Part shown: in pieces, positions 62,453 to 64,000 of the stretch
Numbering within the stretch: position 1 is the stretch's first letter
How the letters are laid out: each line of letters opens with the position of its first letter
Origin: Propionibacteriaceae bacterium
GTDB taxonomy: Bacteria; Actinomycetota; Actinomycetes; Propionibacteriales; Propionibacteriaceae
Assembly: GCA_016717345.1 (NCBI GenBank)
Contig: JADKFR010000009.1
Location: 69,336 to 133,335, forward strand
Direction: 5' to 3'
DNA: 64,000 nucleotides
Notes under the pieces: model-generated
The model's database searches: none
What the model was told of the DNA's origin: nothing
What the model saw: only the letters and a program-made list of their open reading frames with translations
Program-made: the position numbers and the translations under genes

Positions 62453-62802
62453 TCGTCGGTGGCGACCAGCTGGGACAGCTGGACATCAAGGAACGGGTCA
62501 GCGGGGTCACCTTCGCCAGTGCACGTGGCGCCGAGTTGCGGATCGTCTTCGAGGGGGACGCGGAGCGGATCCGCCAGCGTCCGTACGCCCTGGGCATCGA
62601 GCCGTCGGAACGGCTCAACGGAGCTCAGGAGATGGCGGTGGACTTGTCTGCGCTCGCGGAACCCAACCACAAGGCCGAGGCCTTGAGCTTCCTGCGGGCC
62701 GCTCTGTTGTTCTGCATGTCCTCGCCCGTGAAGTCCTTGCGGCCGCCCCAGGCTGTGGCGGCGGTCTTGGCGTCAGCGCCACCGATCCAGGTCGCCAGGT
62801 GA
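62449..62802 (+). CDS. Hypothetical protein
   Basis: A 117-residue frame from GTG 62449: MIVGGDQLGQLDIKERVSGV TFASARGAELRIVFEGDAER and SLRPPQAVAAVLASAPPIQV. No domain recognised. It lies just upstream of the DUF4011-type gene on the same strand and may be part of its operon. Confidence 0.4.
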   Translation: MIVGGDQLGQLDIKERVSGVTFASARGAELRIVFEGDAERIRQRPYALGIEPSERLNGAQEMAVDLSALAEPNHKAEALSFLRAALLFCMSSPVKSLRPPQAVAAVLASAPPIQVAR

Positions 62803-62971
62803 CCGGGTCCCCCGCCGGCCTGGGGGTCGCGCATCCTCAGGAGCCTGCCCAGCGGGAGATGGTGCGAGCCGCCGTGGCATCCGTCGCGGCGTCAGCGGTG
62901 GAGCCGGACGAAGCTGCCGGGCCGCCTGCTGTAGCCCAGATGCGGGCCGATGTCAGCCCAGGTGGTCGTGG

Positions 62972-64000
62972 GTGTCGTCGGCGGCCCGGATCCCGCAGAT
63001 CTGGAATCTCACCGTCGACGCGCCAGCAACGATCGAGAACGCACGTATCGCGGTCACCGTCCACGACGCTGACGTGCTGTTCGGCAGCTGCGTCGCCTTA
63101 GAGGGCCGGCTGGAGGCTGGCGCGACGAAGATCGAATCTGCCCACGTGCCGCTCTCGGCCAGCGTGATGGCAGGGGTCGACGAGCGTCGGGGCGCGCAGT
63201 GTCTGATCGAACTGACCGAGGCCGTGAGTGGCAAGGTCATCGCAAGGATCGACAGGGCCGTTGATGTGCAACCCAGGGACCTCTGGTTGTGGTCTGGCGT
63301 CCCCCGGGTCGCCGGTGAACAGCTGGAGGGGCGGAGCACGGCGCTCTCAAATGCGCTGCTGGCCTCTTTCGTCCGTCCGAACCATCCTGAGATCGCCGTG
63401 TTGGCCCGAGAGGCGGCTGATGCCCTTGGACGGGCTACCGGGGATCCAGCCTTCTGCGCCTACCAACTCGAGGATGACGCTGACGTTGCCGAGAAGGTCG
63501 AAGCGACCGTCACCGCAATCTACGACACCCTGCGTGCGCGACGGATCGCCTACTCCGAGCCTCCACCCGGCTGGGACTACACCAAAGAGGGGCAACGCAT
63601 CCGCGACCACGGCGAAGTGGCCAGAGGCGGCTTGGGCACCTGCATGGACACCACCGTGTTGATGGCTGCGGTCATAGAGCACGTTGGGCTCTGTCCGGTG
63701 CTCATCGTCATGCCTGGCCACATCTTCATCAGCTACTGGCGCCAAGACCCTCGCAAAAGGCCCGACTGGCCCCCGGGCTCTCCCGTGGTCGGTGTCTTCG
63801 TCGACTCCGGCAAGATCATCGGCGACCTGGATCGCGTCACGGCGCTGGTAGACGGCCGCAAGCTTGGGGTGATCGAGACAACCGCCCTGACAATCGACTC
63901 CAACAAATCCGCCTTCCAAGCGCGGGAAGAGGCCAGATTCGAGCGGCTGGCTGCGGTTGTCCAAGCAGTCGAACAGCGTGAAGACACCGCTTGGATCTTC
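62972..64000 (+). CDS. N-terminal part of DUF4011-type giant helicase, 3'-partial
   Basis: The frame is open from GTG 62972 to the right edge (343 codons and continuing). It reads IWNLTVDAPATIENARIAVT, VHDADVLFGSCVALEGRLEA, DVQPRDLWLWSGVPR, SFVRPNHPEIAVLAREAADA, RIAYSEPPPGWDYTKEGQRI and GGLGTCMDTTVLMAAVIEHV then LCPVLIVMPGHIFISYW. This is the N-terminal region seen before the DUF4011/SF1 helicase core in very large (~2000-residue) proteins; the Cys-His region resembles a transglutaminase fold (C in GTCMDT, H in PGHIF). Such proteins occur in mobile islands. The helicase part is outside the window, so the call rests on the N-terminus. Start uncertain; an upstream frame from 62799 may belong to it. 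Confidence 0.6.
   Translation, partial: MSSAARIPQIWNLTVDAPATIENARIAVTVHDADVLFGSCVALEGRLEAGATKIESAHVPLSASVMAGVDERRGAQCLIELTEAVSGKVIARIDRAVDVQPRDLWLWSGVPRVAGEQLEGRSTALSNALLASFVRPNHPEIAVLAREAADALGRATGDPAFCAYQLEDDADVAEKVEATVTAIYDTLRARRIAYSEPPPGWDYTKEGQRIRDHGEVARGGLGTCMDTTVLMAAVIEHVGLCPVLIVMPGHIFISYWRQDPRKRPDWPPGSPVVGVFVDSGKIIGDLDRVTALVDGRKLGVIETTALTIDSNKSAFQAREEARFERLAAVVQAVEQREDTAWIF

Overview
The window is high-GC DNA with short intergenic gaps, ATGA/TGATG stop-start overlaps, frequent GTG starts and family members typical of Actinomycetota (an ANTAR-domain signalling protein, an Arr rifamycin ADP-ribosyltransferase, a CmtR-like metal sensor, CopB-type and MacAB-type exporters). A Pdu-type microcompartment locus at the left edge suggests a Propionibacteriales-like host; that placement is inference. 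No intact rRNA or tRNA gene and no CRISPR array was seen.

Layout. (1) 1-7286: 3' part of a 1,2-propanediol utilisation microcompartment operon (pduG, pduH, two BMC shell proteins, pduL, a EutJ-like chaperone, a BMC flavoprotein, pduN, pduO, pduP), all on + and almost every gene broken by one-base frameshifts although the protein sequences remain recognisable. (2) 7342-13629: luciferase-like monooxygenase, lipoprotein esterase, a large hybrid histidine kinase ending in an ANTAR domain, an SDR. (3) 13870-19452: a three-gene enzyme cluster: patatin, MBL-fold hydrolase, and an EVE-like domain fused to a HEVTH metallopeptidase. This is the best candidate for an undescribed system. (4) 19601-31435: MacAB-like exporter operon, TetR with tandem operators and a membrane target, SDR, CDF transporter, ABC-2 transporter, lactonase, methyltransferase. 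(5) 31475-40052: arr, a beta-lactamase-like lipoprotein, FAD oxidase, a shortened P450, a TMEM163-like transporter, phosphoglycerate mutase, an unknown protein and a frameshifted DUF4230 gene. (6) 40444-49690: sulfur-transfer operon (ArsR-rhodanese, DsrE, cysteine desulfurase), a CmtR-like regulator with a metal transporter behind a perfect palindrome, two TetR-controlled units, and a CopB-type copper ATPase behind a CsoR-like site, followed by the last ~28 codons of a multicopper oxidase. (7) 49811-53376: MFS exporter, HTH-like protein plus VWA protein, then gene debris including an Imm5-like remnant.

(8) From 53377 to the right edge lies an integrated, decaying mobile element. Its left end is a copy of the 3' end of a tRNA-Pro gene (minus strand), flanked by two pairs of an 8-bp repeat that look like recombinase arm sites, next to a tyrosine recombinase. 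The polarity of the tRNA fragment predicts that the element extends right, towards an intact tRNA-Pro beyond the window. Inside are a frameshifted lipase-like membrane protein with a zinc-ribbon partner, and a conjugative coupling ATPase split by an IS481-family element with TGT...ACA ends and an exact 15-bp target duplication. There are also an IS256 remnant and, running off the right edge, the N-terminal part of a DUF4011-type giant helicase. The frameshifts cluster in 1-7.3 kb and 52-62 kb; true decay and local sequencing error cannot be separated from the sequence alone.
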